A stretch of DNA of 64,000 bases from Otis tarda (Eukaryota; Chordata; Aves; Otidiformes; Otididae). Below the pieces are notes generated by a model. The model saw only the letters and a list, made by a program, of their open reading frames with translations. It did no database searches and had not been told where the DNA came from. The stretch spans positions 318,501 to 382,500 of the forward strand of contig CM048576.1 of assembly GCA_026413225.1 (NCBI GenBank), in the 5' to 3' direction. This document shows, piece by piece, positions 45,910 through 56,895 of this stretch (position 1 is the stretch's first letter; every line of letters starts with the position of its first letter). The position numbers and the translations under genes are program-made.

Positions 45910-47335
45910 GGCGGAGGGCGGGTGGGCGGCGGGCGAGGGGCTCTGGCGAGGGTCTGGCTTCCCCGGCGACTTTCTCCGGGCGCGGGTGGCAAGTTGAGCG
46001 GAGCCGCTTGCTACGTAACGCGCTCTCCCGCGGGCGAGCCTATCAGCCCTGCACCCCGCCAGCCTTTTGAGGAGGGGGTGTTTCTTACACCGATTTTTTT
46101 TTTTTCCCTTTCTCTCTCTCTTTTTTTTTTTTTTTTTTTTTTTTAATTTTTTCCACCTCCTCCGATTTTCTTTCGCATCCCTCCGAAAGGCTTTAAAGGA
46201 GCCGGCAGCCGGCAGCGGACTTGCCGTGGAATTCTCAAAACCAACGTGTGCAGGAGGCGAGCGAACGTTTCGGGTCTTGCCCTCGGCATGGGGGGCTGAC
46301 AGGGCTGCCATGAAACGGGCAAAAAAAAAAATTTAGGTTTTTTTTGGGCAGGAGGGAGGCAAAACGAGGCGCCCTCTTCTTTTTTCTTGAGGGAGGGGGT
46401 TGCCCCCCAGGTTTGTTGTACGGGGAGCAAAAATCTCCACGACTTATCCTGGGACTCGGTCCCGAAGGGTGACGATGAGGATGGGAGGAAGGGTGGGTTT
46501 GGCGGGACCCCGCGAAGCCCGGGGGCGACGTGCCCAAACGTGGGCTCTGCTTTTGGGGTTCGGGGGTCCCTTCCCCACTGGCAGGAGCACCTGAGCCCCT
46601 AAATTTGGGGTTGTCAGGCAGATCCACAAACCCACCCAGTTTTCCAGCCCTGCGGACCCCGCTTTTGCCCTCGGAGGTGGCAGGGCCGGAGGGGTGAGAC
46701 AGAGGGGGACTCCAGAAAAGACGGGGGAACACCCCCAGGGTGACGCGGGGGGCTGCAGCCCCCCACATCGCCCGCCTCGCTCGCCTCTAATCCGGGTTTG
46801 GGAGTTGCTAAGCAACTGCAGAAGTCGCCCGTGGGTTCTGCACGCCGATGGTCGGCCCCCGAAATGCAGCATGGCCCCCCCGAGTCGGACATCAGGCCCC
46901 CCCCCCCGAGTCGGACATCAGCCCCCCCCCCGAACGGCCGGCGTGGCCGGGGCTTGCCGGCCTTCCTCAGCCTCAACTGACAGGGCTGCGTCCCACGCGG
47001 GGCTCTGGGGGCGCCGACCTTCCTCCTTGCCGTCACCGCCATCATCATCATCACCATCACCCATGGATGGGCATCCCCGGCCCATCGACGTCACCGTCCC
47101 CATTCCTGGCACCGCACCGCCACCGTCCCCACTGCTGCCACCAACCCTGTCACTGTCCCCTTCCCCGGCCCCATCCCCCGCCTCAACCCTGCCACCTTTG
47201 GTGCCATGGCTGTCCCCGTCCCCATCACCACCCTCGCCCCATCCCCGTCCTGGTCCCTGTCACCGGCCCTGGCCCTGCCACCATCGCTGTTCCCAGCCCT
47301 GTCCTCATCTCTGTCCCCGAGGCTGCCTGCTCCCT
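45910..47335. other. NRGN 5' flank
   Basis: GC-rich sequence upstream of NRGN with a T-rich tract at 46088-46152 and poly-C runs near 46900-46935. The NRGN 5' UTR and promoter are presumably in 45910-46070. No other gene is recognised; open frames here lack any family resemblance. Confidence 0.4.
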
Positions 47336-47339
47336 ACGC

Positions 47340-47840
47340 AGCCCCATCCCATTCTACCCCATTCTATTCCAGCCCATCCCAGCCCATCTCACCCTATCCC
47401 ATCCCACCCCATCCCATCTCCATCCCATCCCATCTCCATCCCAGCCCATCCCATCCCACCCCATCCCGTCCCATCCCATCTCCATCCCACCCCATCCCAT
47501 CCCGTCCCATCCCATCTCCATCCCAGCCCATCTCACCCTATCCCATCCCATCCCATCTCCATCCCATCCCATCTCCATCCCAGCCCTATCTCCATCCCAT
47601 CCCACCCCATCCCGTCCCATCTCCATCCCATCCCGTCCCACCCCATCCCATCCTGTCCCATCCCATCCCATCTCCATCCCATCCCATCCCACCCCATCCC
47701 ATCCTGTCCTGTCCCATCCCATCTCGTCCCGTCCCATCCCATCCCATCTCGTCTTGTCCCACCCCATTCCATCTCACCCCATGCCATGCCATGCCATCCC
47801 ATCCCATCTCACCCCATCCCGTCCCATCCCATCCCAGGGG
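47340..47840. repeat. (CATCC)n pentamer-type minisatellite
   Basis: About 500 bases of CATCCCATCCCATCTCCATC type. It belongs to the same family as the repeats in ROBO3 introns 5 and 7 and ESAM intron 1, and lies between NRGN and SPA17. Sequence from 47841 to 49537 shows no recognised exon. Confidence 0.92.
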
Positions 47841-49537
47841 TGCAGCCCACCCACACTTCACCGGCTGCCCCACTCCAGCAGCATCCAGGCACCCAAACCC
47901 CACAACCGGCCGGACGGGTGCTCCCCGAGCGTCCCTTCACGCCCCCACCACCCATCCGCATCAGCTTTTCCCGTTGGAGCCGCTTTTCCGCTGCCACCTC
48001 TTCCCACCAAAACACATAAACCCCTCAAAACCACCCAAAACCGAGGGCTGGGGCCCAATTTAAACACCAGAGTGGCCGGCGCCTTGTTTTTCCCAGCTTC
48101 CACAGCCCCTCATCCCCAAAATCCGCTCGGGCCGCAGCGCCCCAGTCCTGGCAGAGCTGCCGAGCACCGGCGTCTCCCGCAGGCTCCGGCTGCGGAGGAG
48201 GGACGCGAAATGCCAGAACATTTCTAATCATTAACGGCGCTTTTTGAGCCCGTTCCAGGCTCTGCTTTTCTGGGTTTTTTTTGGGTTTTTTTTTTTTTTC
48301 CCTCCCCGGGCCCTTCATCGGAGAAAACAGCCCACCCCGGGGCGCAAAACGGAGCGGGGGCGGGAAAGGAATATTGGGGTGACGCTTTTCCAGGCGCTCC
48401 AGCACCTCCCAAATCACATCCCAATAAAATAAACCATATTTTGGAAAAGTGCGTGGGACACCATGGCCGGAGTGACCCCACCATCGTGGTTTGAGATGGT
48501 GGCAACGAGGTGTCAAAAAATCCTTTAAAAAAAAACAAAACCAGAGGGATTTGACGCTGGAAAGGTGCCCCGGGCAGGCAGCGACGCCGGCTGCGGAAGC
48601 GAGGAGCCGGCAGCCGGCGAGGCGGTGCCGGGAGGAAGGGGGTCACGGCGTCGCCGGCTGGCATCGGCCCCGGCCTGCGGTCCCCGCCAGCTTTTGTTAA
48701 ATTATTTTTTTATTTTATTATTTCCCCCCTCCATTCCTCCTTCCTGTTTTTTCTTTTCCAGGCCGGGCCCCGTGCCGTGGGCGAACGCCGCATATGGCCA
48801 GCGCTCCCCAGAGAAAAACACGAGTGGGGGGTCCAACCCCCCCCAAAAAAGAGCAGCAGCCAACGCAAACCCCACCACTTTTTTTTTTTTTTTTTCAGCA
48901 CCGTTTAGGATTTTGAAACCATTCCGGGTGTCAAAACCTAAAATTCACCGGTTGGAATGAGATGGAGGGGGGGATCCCGCCCCGGGCCCCCCAGAATGCC
49001 GGGATCTCGGCTCGTGGGGACATTTAGGAGAGCAGCAATGTCACATCCCTCCTTCACGCAGGGACGCTATCAAGTTTCCGAGGACCTCCAGGGATGCAGG
49101 GGCCTAAATATAGAGCCTTGAAATCAAAAACGCGGGGTTTTGGGTTTTTTCTCTTTTAGGGGAGAAATCTCAGGTGAGAGGTGCTAATAACGGCGGGGAC
49201 CTCATTAATGAAAATTCTCATTAAAAAAGCGCCGTGGGGGTGGGATGGGAGATCGTCACCCGCGGCAAGGGAATTCAGGTTTGGGTTTTTCGGTTTTTTT
49301 TTTAAGTTGCGGCTCCTCGTTTTGGGGTCAGATGTTGCCAAATGGGGGATTTGGGGTCGTGTCCCCAGGGAGGCGTCCCTTTGGAGAAAGGGTTACAGGG
49401 CCGCCACCCCCTCCGCCGCCTCGCGGTGAGGATTTCTAGGGGGAGAAATCATGGCGTGGCGGGTGCTGTCAGCCACCCCCGCTGCTGGTTTTGGGCTCAA
49501 ATAGCCCTGTTTTGGGTGCGAGCGCCACGTCCCTTAC

Positions 49538-50309
49538 CGTGCCCGTGGATGTACTGCCGCCCGCCCGCTCCTCCTCCTCGTCCTTGTCCTCCTTCTCCTC
49601 GCCCTCCTCCAGCTCCTGGAGGAAAAGCAGGAAAATCTAAAAATTTAGGTGATGCGGGAGAAGGGCAGCGGGGTCAGGGTGGGCGGGGGTGCCAGCCCGT
49701 TGTCCTGGGCACCCTGAAATCTCCGGGGGGTGCGGGGTTGGGTGGGGAGCGTGACCTACCTGGCAAGGGGGCTGGGTGAGACGCTGCTCGTCAAGTTGGG
49801 CTTCCCACGCCGCTCGGCTGCCTGGGGAAAGGAAGGAGGCCTGACACCATGGGCGATGGGCACGTGGGGCAGGCCTGACGCCAGGGGTGATGGGCACACG
49901 GGAAGGCCTGATGCCATGGGTGATGGGCACAGGACAAGCCTCAAGCCACGGGTGATGGGCACAGGGCAGGCGCAAGGCCATGGGTGACAGGAACATGGGG
50001 CAGGCCTGACACCATGGGCGATGGGCACAGGACAGGCCTGACGCCACAGGCGATGGGCACAGGACAGGCCCAATGCTGCACAGGCTGGACAGACGAAGCA
50101 GTGCGGGGCAGGGGTGCAGGGTGGGGATGGGGGTGCTGCTGAGCCGACCACTCACTCTCTCTCTGCTCCAGCAGCGTTTGGAAGTGGCGAGCAGCGAAGG
50201 CCACCACGTCGGTGGGCTGGGCCCGCAGCACCTCCAGTGCCAGCCCCTCCAGCAGTTTTCGGAAGCCGGAAGGAAGCTGCAGGGTGGTGCTGGAGTAGGG
50301 AGTGGACAT
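49538..50309 (-). CDS. SPA17: SPA17, sperm autoantigenic protein 17 (5' exons only found)
   Basis: Sperm flagellar protein that binds A-kinase anchoring proteins through an RII-alpha-like dimerisation/docking domain. Three exons are seen: 50309-50156, 49821-49760 and 49615-49538, phase-consistent, coding 98 residues. Residues 1-50 (MSTPYSSTTLQLPSGFRKLL onward, then EVLRAQPTDVVAFAARHFQ) match the family's docking domain. Exon 2 (SRAAWEAQLDEQRLTQPP) aligns with the mammalian DPAEWGAKVEDRFYNNHAF region. Exon 3 is Glu-rich (ELEEGEEKEDKDEEEERAGG). The C-terminal IQ-motif exon of mammalian SPA17 was not found between 46.3 and 49.5 kb. It may be too diverged for me to see, or absent. The gene is divergent from SIAE, as in human. 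Intron 1 contains a minisatellite. Confidence 0.82.
49838..50075. repeat. About 39-bp minisatellite in SPA17 intron 1
   Basis: Six copies of GCCTGACGCCATGGGTGATG followed by GGCACAGGACAG, of 36-40 bases each. Confidence 0.85.
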
Positions 50310-50835
50310 GGTCGTCGCTCCCGGGCCTCCGCCCCTGAAGCGGCACAACCGGTATCAGCCACCCCGGCCCAACCCCCCCGGGCAGCGCCGGGACTCGAAC
50401 CCGGGGCCAAGGGGTAAAGAGGAGGCAGCGCCGCCGCTAGGGGGCGCGACCCTCCCCGCCCGCCGCGCCTGCGCAGGGCTGCCTCTAAGTGCGCGTGCGC
50501 GGCGACTGCCCGGGCAGGGCGGGGTGAGCGGCCGGACCCCCGGTTCTACCGGTTCCCCCCGGTTTCTTCCGGTGCTACTGGTTGCCCCCACCCCATCCCT
50601 TCGGCCCCACGCTCTCCCCCCAATCTGCGCCCCCATCCTCGCCCCTCCTTTCCCCTCCCACCCGGCCAGGCCGCGCCGGCGCCTCTGCCTCGGTGGGGCC
50701 GACGCTGTCGCTTGGCAACGGCGGCGCGTGCCCGGGGACGCGCCCCTCCCCGAGCTGACCACGCCCACGCGGGGGCGGGGCCTGGCCTGGCGAGGCAGGG
50801 TGCCCGCACCCCGCGGTTTGGGTGTCCCACCCGCG
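50310..50835. promoter_or_regulatory. Bidirectional SPA17/SIAE promoter interval
   Basis: The 526 bases between the divergent start codons are CpG-rich with no TATA box. They include GCGCCTGCGCA near 50466 (NRF1-like) and GGTTGCC/GTTGCTTGGCAAC-like X-box elements near 50578 and 50712, the type bound by RFX factors that drive ciliary and flagellar genes. A tRNA T-arm-like sequence lies at 50380-50402. Assignments are by eye. Confidence 0.6.
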
Positions 50836-53800
50836 ATGGCGGCGTGGGCGCTGCTGGCGGTGGCACCGGTGGCGGCAGGTAAAGGCCTGGGGGGGGGCTG
50901 GCTGCGCACCCCCGGCATCCCCAGAACCGCGCTTCAGGGCCCTTGGCACCCCCAGAGCCCCATTTTGGGGCCTTTTGCACTCCCCAGCCCCATTTCGACG
51001 CCCTGGGTCCCCCCCCATCCCCATTTCGACGCCCTGGGCCCCCCCGCAGCTCCGCTTCGACACCCTGGGCTCCCCGCAGCCCCATTTCGATGCCCTGCCC
51101 CCCCAGCCCCATTTCGATGCCCTGGGCCCCCCGCAGCCCCGCTTCGACGCCCTGCCCCCCCCCCCAGTCCCATTTCGATGCCCTGGCCCCCCCCGCAGCC
51201 CCGCTTCGACGCCCTGGGCACGCCGCTGCCGCCGTGGGACGATGCTTTACGTAAGGCGGGAGCCGCACGCGGCTCCTCGGCGGCGTCTCGTGGGCTCTCC
51301 TCCCTCCCCTCCTCCCCGCCGCTTTTTATAGCTTCCAGTCTCTTTCCCGGCGTCTCGGGGTGGTTTTTTTTGGTGGTTTTTTTTTTTTCCCCCTCCTCCG
51401 ACTCATTTCTTTATGTAACTCGTCCTTCCTGGAGCCTCGTCACACGAGATGGCGGGCCCGGCGACGCGGCTGATCTCAGAGAGGCCGAGGACCTCGTTTG
51501 TTCCCTTTGTTAAACCCAGCCCGGGGCGCGCCGCGGCGGAGAGCCCCACTTCCATGGCTACAGCAGGGACCACCACCCAGATCGCCTCTCCGCAGCCTCC
51601 AAACCTTGCCCCGACCCCCTTTCAAGTGTGATTTTATTTTCATACTCCCAAAAACGGAGCTTTTGGGGGCGCCAGGGCCAACACCTCTGCTTCCCTCCCC
51701 ACTGAAGGCACCTTTGCCAGTGCCGTGTGCCCAGCATATCACATCCAACTGCTCGCCAAATGTTTTTTTGCAAGGGAAAAATACGTCAGAGCGTAGTTAT
51801 TAGCAAAGCTGCGCTGGCGGAGACGCTCCCATAGTGTTATTTTTGCCGAAATCTGTAGCCAAACTCTGTGTAACACAAGCTGCCGTGCTGTGGGAGGTGA
51901 CCGGCCTCTCCTGGGGACTTCAACTCCTGCCGCTCCCTCGGCTCCTTGGTGATTTTCACCACCTTAAGGTTGACCAGCGGTAAATTAAAGCGAGATCTCA
52001 AATAATCTGCACTTAAAAGGGAGTTGGGGGCCACACGGGGTGTTTTCTCGTTGCTTTTCACCTCTCAGAAATGACGTTTGCGCTGTCTTGTTGATCACAG
52101 GGGCGCTGCTCAGCTTCGCGTCCTACTACGGCAACCACATGGTGCTGCAGAAGGAGCCGGCGGGGGCCGTGGTGTGGGGCTACGGAGAGCCGGGGGCCAT
52201 GGTGACCGTGGCTCTTGCCAAGGACGGCGGCACCATCATCATGAAGAAGACGGCGCAAGTTAAAGGTTGGTCTTGGCCCCTCGCCGGGCAACCAGGGCCG
52301 GTGGCGTTGGTGGCCGAGGAGCACATCCAAGCCCAACTTGAACCCGCCGATGCCTCGTCACCCCGGCTTTGTCCCATGGCTGCTCTGGGGCTGCAGAGGT
52401 GGCAGGTGACGGTGACATCTCCAGCTCGTGCATCCCCATGGGCTGCGCTTTCCCTGTCTCCAGGAGATCTGGGAGGTTTCAGCCGTCCCCTTCCCTGCCA
52501 GCGCCCGGCCTTTGCTCGCTTCAGTTTCCTGCTGGCGGGATCCCGTAGGCACCGAGCAGGAGCCGAGCCGCTGCTGGAGCAGGCGGCACCACGTAGGCTT
52601 GAGCCAAAGGATGAGGCAGAGGGAGGGGGGATTTTTCTCCTCTTCCTGTCAAAACCATCTCCGGGGAAATCTCTGGAGCGCTCCCGGGGCAGTTTTTTTT
52701 GATGCATCCCCCCTCGGAGGATCTGGAAGCCTTGAAGGATGTCGCTGCTGCAGGCTGAGCCTTCCTGGAGGCCGGGAGGTCTCGGCGGCATCTCAAATCT
52801 CAGCCGGTGGCCTCGTTCTCTGCCTAGTGAGTCAAGGGAGGGGGCTCCTCATCGCCGTTGAGGGGGGGGAAACTGCTGCCTACAGGGGCTGCTCCGCAAG
52901 CTGGAGAGCCCAGAGCTGTCTCGCCCTCGAGCGTCCATCCACTGCTACTGGGAAACCTCCTGCAGGATCCGACCCCGGCCCGGACAGAAAATCCACGCTA
53001 AGCTCCAGCAGAATATCTTTAACACCTCGATTCGGCGCCTCTAAAATTAGCTGGAGACATCTCGGTGTCACGCACACCCCAAGCTGCTCCTGTAATCCTG
53101 GTTCCTCCCAGCAGCTTCTGCTCTGACACACATTTGCCTTTGAGATTTTCTTTTTAACCCCTGAGTTCCTGCAGGAGGAAAGACCTCTGATGGCGGAGAG
53201 CTTCCAAAATTCCTTTCCCCAGCCTGGCTCTGCGGCGGGGAAGCTTTCCCTCGTTGCCTGTGCAGCCCCACTGGTTGTTAGCTGCTCATCCAACCTCTTT
53301 GCGAAGGTCTCGTGGCCTTCGTAGGGGTTGTGAAAAGAAAAGTGCCGTCTTCTTCCTCCAGGACTTTCTGGGACGTGGACGACTGTCCTGGATCCTATGG
53401 ATCACGGCGGTCCCTACGCACTGACGGCCAGGCAGGGCTCGGAGAACGTGACGCTGCGGGACGTCTACTTTGGGGACGTGTGGCTTTGCAGCGGGCAGAG
53501 CAACATGGCAATGACGGTCTTGCAGGTAAGCACCCACAGCATGGCCCGATCCTGTCGGATCAGGCGGGGGAGCGCCTCACGCGTTTCCGGACCCTTCCTT
53601 AGATCACCAACGCCAGCCAGGAGCTTGCCGCCGCTGCTCGCTACCCCTATGTTCGCCTCTTCACCGCGGCGCCCGCCCGCTCCGACACGGAGCTGGAGGA
53701 TCTGGAGCGAGTCGACTTGCCGTGGTCCATCCCGACAGCTGGTGAGTGCAATGGGCCACCAAAAAAAAAAAAAATCCTGGAAATGGCTCCCCCCCCCCTC

Positions 53801-55608
53801 TTTTTTTTCCCTTTGCAGCCACTTTTTTCTTGAACAGAAAAACTGGGCCACGGGAATTTCACCTATTTCTCGGCACTCTGCTGGCTGTTGGGGCGCTACC
53901 TCTACGAGGCGCTGCGGTACCCCGTTGGGCTGGTGGAGGCAGCCTGGGGGGGCACCCCCATCGAGGCCTGGTCCTCCCGAAGGGCTCTGCGGGCATGCGG
54001 GCTCCCGGAGGACGCGGGGAGGTGAGAGAAGACACGGCAGAAAGACCTCCTGCCCCACGCCACGCTGCTTTTTTGGGGGAAAAGGGAGATGGCAGGGCTC
54101 CCCTTTTGCGCGGCACTGGCTTTAACCGTATGAACCCGGTGCCTGAAGCCCCCAGTTTTGGGGCTGGCCTTGTGTTTTGCACCCCCCCTTAAGCCCAGCT
54201 TTGTTTTCCAGCATCTCCCAGCACTGGCAGCTCTCTGGCCCGCAAACGCCCTCCGTGCTCTGGAATGCCATGATCCACCCGCTCCTCAACATGACGCTGC
54301 GGGGCGTCGCGTGGTACCAGGGTAAGCCCCCGCCCATTTCTTATTTTTTTCCCCCCGCTCCCCAACATGGAGCAGCACGCCCCCCACCATCCCACTGGGC
54401 TCTCACTGGCCCCACACTTCTGGTGACAGGCGAGGCCAACACCTTCCTGCACACGGATCAGTACAACTGCACCTTCCCCGCCCTCATCGCCGACTGGCGC
54501 TGGGCTTTCCACGTCGGATCGGCCGGGCAGACGGAACCGCTCCTCCCGTTCGGCTTCGTGCAGGTGAGGAGGGGGAGCCGAGGGCAGGACCCCCACCCTC
54601 CCACGGGGACGGCGTGGTGGTGCTCAGGGAGGGGTTTTACCCATCCTTTCGCACCCCTGAGGCTGCTTCCGAGGTGATGGGAGGGAGAGGATGCAGTAAA
54701 TACACGGATGGGTCCTGTCCCAATGCCGAATTCTGGGCAGGGACCGCAGCAGGCGGTTTGGGGAGCGACAGCTGAGCCATGTGCCTCCGTGACTCTCGCC
54801 TTGCAGTTGTCCACCTATCGCCGGCAGAGCCCAGACGACAGCTTCGCCCGTCTCCGCTGGCACCAGACAGCCGACCTGGGGATCGTCCCCAACGCCAGGA
54901 TGCCCGGCACTTTCATGGCCGTGGCGATGGATCTGGGAGATGAGCGCTCTCCCTATGGCAGGCGAGTCCCGGGCAGCGAGCACAGAGGGCTGAAGCTGTG
55001 GGATACCAACCCCGCTTCCCTCCTCTTCCTCCAGCATCCACCCCCGGGACAAGCAGAACGTGGCCCATCGGCTACACCTGGGTGCCAGGGCTGTGGCGTA
55101 CGCGGAGAAAAACCTGATTTTCCAGGGACCCTATCCCACCCGCGCCATCCTGGAGGTGACCAGGGGCCTGCTGAATGTCACCTACAGCCAGGAGCTCGTC
55201 TGCCGCCGCAGGGATGCACAGGCGTTTGAGGTGAGAGGGAAGAAGCTTCTCCCCGCTCCCCAGGGCTGGAAAAGAGGGAATTCCACCCTGACGGAGGTTT
55301 CTCCCTCGCCCAAGGTCCGCTGCTCCGGCCAGCCGTCCCCGCGCGGGTGGCTGCCAGCACCCATGGCGGCGGTGGAGTCACGCACGGTGACGCTGGCCCT
55401 GGCCGGCTGCCGGCTGCCGGTGCTGGCTCTGCGCTACGCCTGGGCCGAGTGGCCCTGCGACTACGAGTCCTGCCCTCTCTACAACAGCCAGGGGCTGCCT
55501 GCGCCCCCGTTCCTCCTGGATGCCCTACCCGCAGGGGAAACCTCGGGGCGCTCCACAACAGCTGGAGGGAGGGAGCTGCTTTTCCTCCCCAGCTCCTGGT
55601 TTTCCTGA
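50836..55608 (+). CDS. SIAE: SIAE, sialic acid acetylesterase
   Basis: Lysosomal/secreted esterase that removes 9-O- and 4-O-acetyl groups from sialic acids. Ten exons: 50836-50878, 52101-52265, 53362-53525, 53603-53741, 53838-54021, 54212-54321, 54430-54563, 54807-54961, 55035-55230 and 55315-55608. Phases agree, giving 527 codons plus TGA (human about 523). A signal peptide (MAAWALLAVAPVAAG) leads into SFASYYGNHMVLQKEPAGA. The SGNH-type nucleophile is Ser116 in DVWLCSGQSNM, and the likely catalytic His is His367 in SIHPRDKQ. Other family blocks are WGGTPIEAWSS, NAMIHPLLNMTLRGVAWYQG, CTFPALIADWR and LRYAWAEWPCDYESCPLY. Intron 8 uses a GC donor (AG|GCGAGT), because only this keeps frame and conserved sequence. 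Start ATG is the only in-frame choice before the signal peptide. Confidence 0.95.
50940..51240. repeat. CCCATTTCGACGCCCTGGGC minisatellite, SIAE intron 1
   Basis: About ten copies of a unit of 25-36 bases, CCCCATTTCGACGCCCTGGG with C-rich spacers, beginning 60 bases after the exon 1 donor. The remainder of intron 1 (51241-52100) and intron 2 (52266-53361) show no recognised feature. Confidence 0.88.
54962..54963 (+). other. GC splice donor of SIAE intron 8
   Basis: Exon 8 must end in GGCAG at 54961, so that AG joins the C of exon 9 to code Ser in YGSIHPRDK. The next bases are GCGAGT, so this is a GC-AG intron. The nearest GT (54966) would shift the frame. Confidence 0.85.
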
Positions 55609-56081
55609 GGGATTTAGGTTGAGGGGACAGCAGAGGGAACCCAGACCTCTCTCAAAGCGGCTCAGGGCTGCCGACACCGTGCCTTTCCGATCCGGAGGCA
55701 GCTGGCTTGATTAGTGTCTTACTAAACGATTCCCAGTGCCTCTTTCAGTCCAGGCTGCAGAAAAGGGGGTTAAAAAAAAAAAAAAAAGGGCAATTTAAAA
55801 ATAAATTTATGAAAAATGACGTTAAGACAAGGACGCCGTGATGGGAGCTGAACCCCTCGCTGCTGGCGGAGCTGCTCCTGTCCCCGCTCCCAGGACGCCC
55901 CGACCTCTGCGGGGCACGGGCAGCTGACCCCACGCAGGGCATGCACGGGAGCGGGTGGTGGGGCGGGGGGGGAACCAACCCACAGCCAAACGCTGAGTGG
56001 GGCAGGGACAGGAGCTGCGCAGGGCGCGTGGCTTTGCAGCAGTAGCGAGTGCCTTCCACTCTTCCGTGTTAAAAAATCGTT

Positions 56082-56087
56082 AATAAA
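56082..56087 (+). terminator. SIAE poly(A) signal
   Basis: AATAAA about 475 bases after the SIAE stop codon. The intervening 3' UTR (55609-56081) contains an A15 run near 55772 and nothing else recognised. Confidence 0.55.
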
Positions 56088-56383
56088 ACACCTCAATTTA
56101 CTCTCAGATCCTTTTTTCCTTCAGAGGAGTGTCCCTTAGTGCTCCATTCCCTTCTCCTGCCGTAACAGCAGGGAAATTTGTGCGGATGAGATGCGACGTA
56201 GCACTGGAATAAGGCATCTGAGAGAGTTTCTGCACAAAAAACCCCCGACGTTTTAACCTTTTTTTTTGCTGGAGGGACAGATCAACCCCCTGCCAAAAAT
56301 CATAGGTAAGAGGGGAAGAAGGTGAGCTCAGCCCGGCCGCCGCGTTACAGACCTCACCCAGCCAGGCTGTACCAAAACCAGAG

Positions 56384-56389
56384 TTTAAT
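56384..56389 (-). terminator. Possible PANX3 poly(A) signal (ATTAAA)
   Basis: ATTAAA on the minus strand about 510 bases beyond the PANX3 stop. The interval 56100-56895 holds the 3' ends of SIAE and PANX3, a T20 run near 56694, and no other gene. Confidence 0.4.
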
Positions 56390-56895
56390 GCGTTCGAGCA
56401 ACATGGAATTGGATCAAACTGGATCCCAGCAGAGGAACTGGGCAGCAGCCGCCCCGCCTGCTCTTGGGGTCAGGCAGAGCCGAGCGAATCCCGGGAGGCT
56501 TTTCCCATCGCTTCCACTCTGGGCTTCATTTCTGGGCAAGGGGAGGAAGAGGAGAAAATTAATTCACCGGGCAATCACAAACTGGGCTCTTGGGCTTTGT
56601 CTGCCGGCATGCGACTAGCCCGAGAGCCAGTTGTGCTAGCCCTGCAGTTGCCATGCCAACGAGGATGCGAAATACATCTCAAGCTGGGTTTGCTTTTTTT
56701 TTTTTTTTTTTTTCCCCTTTTTCCCCTATAGCAACTCCTGCCCACGCATGGGCTCACGGTAGCATGGGCTGTCAGAACCCATCCCTGGCTGTAAATGGAG
56801 CCAGTGACCTCCCCAAAAAACCTGCACGTTTTAGGGCTGCGGTGGATGGATCTGGCAGCACGGAAGCCGAGAGGAAAAGCGAAGAGAAGTTTTCT

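Noticed and set aside
46694-48227. 441- and 459-codon plus-strand frames
   Set aside because: Mostly Pro/Ser/His repeats from the CATCC array; no start context or recognised domain.
50345-50460. A complete tRNA gene
   Set aside because: Only the T-arm/B box is good. No pairing acceptor stem, D-arm or anticodon arm can be drawn around it.
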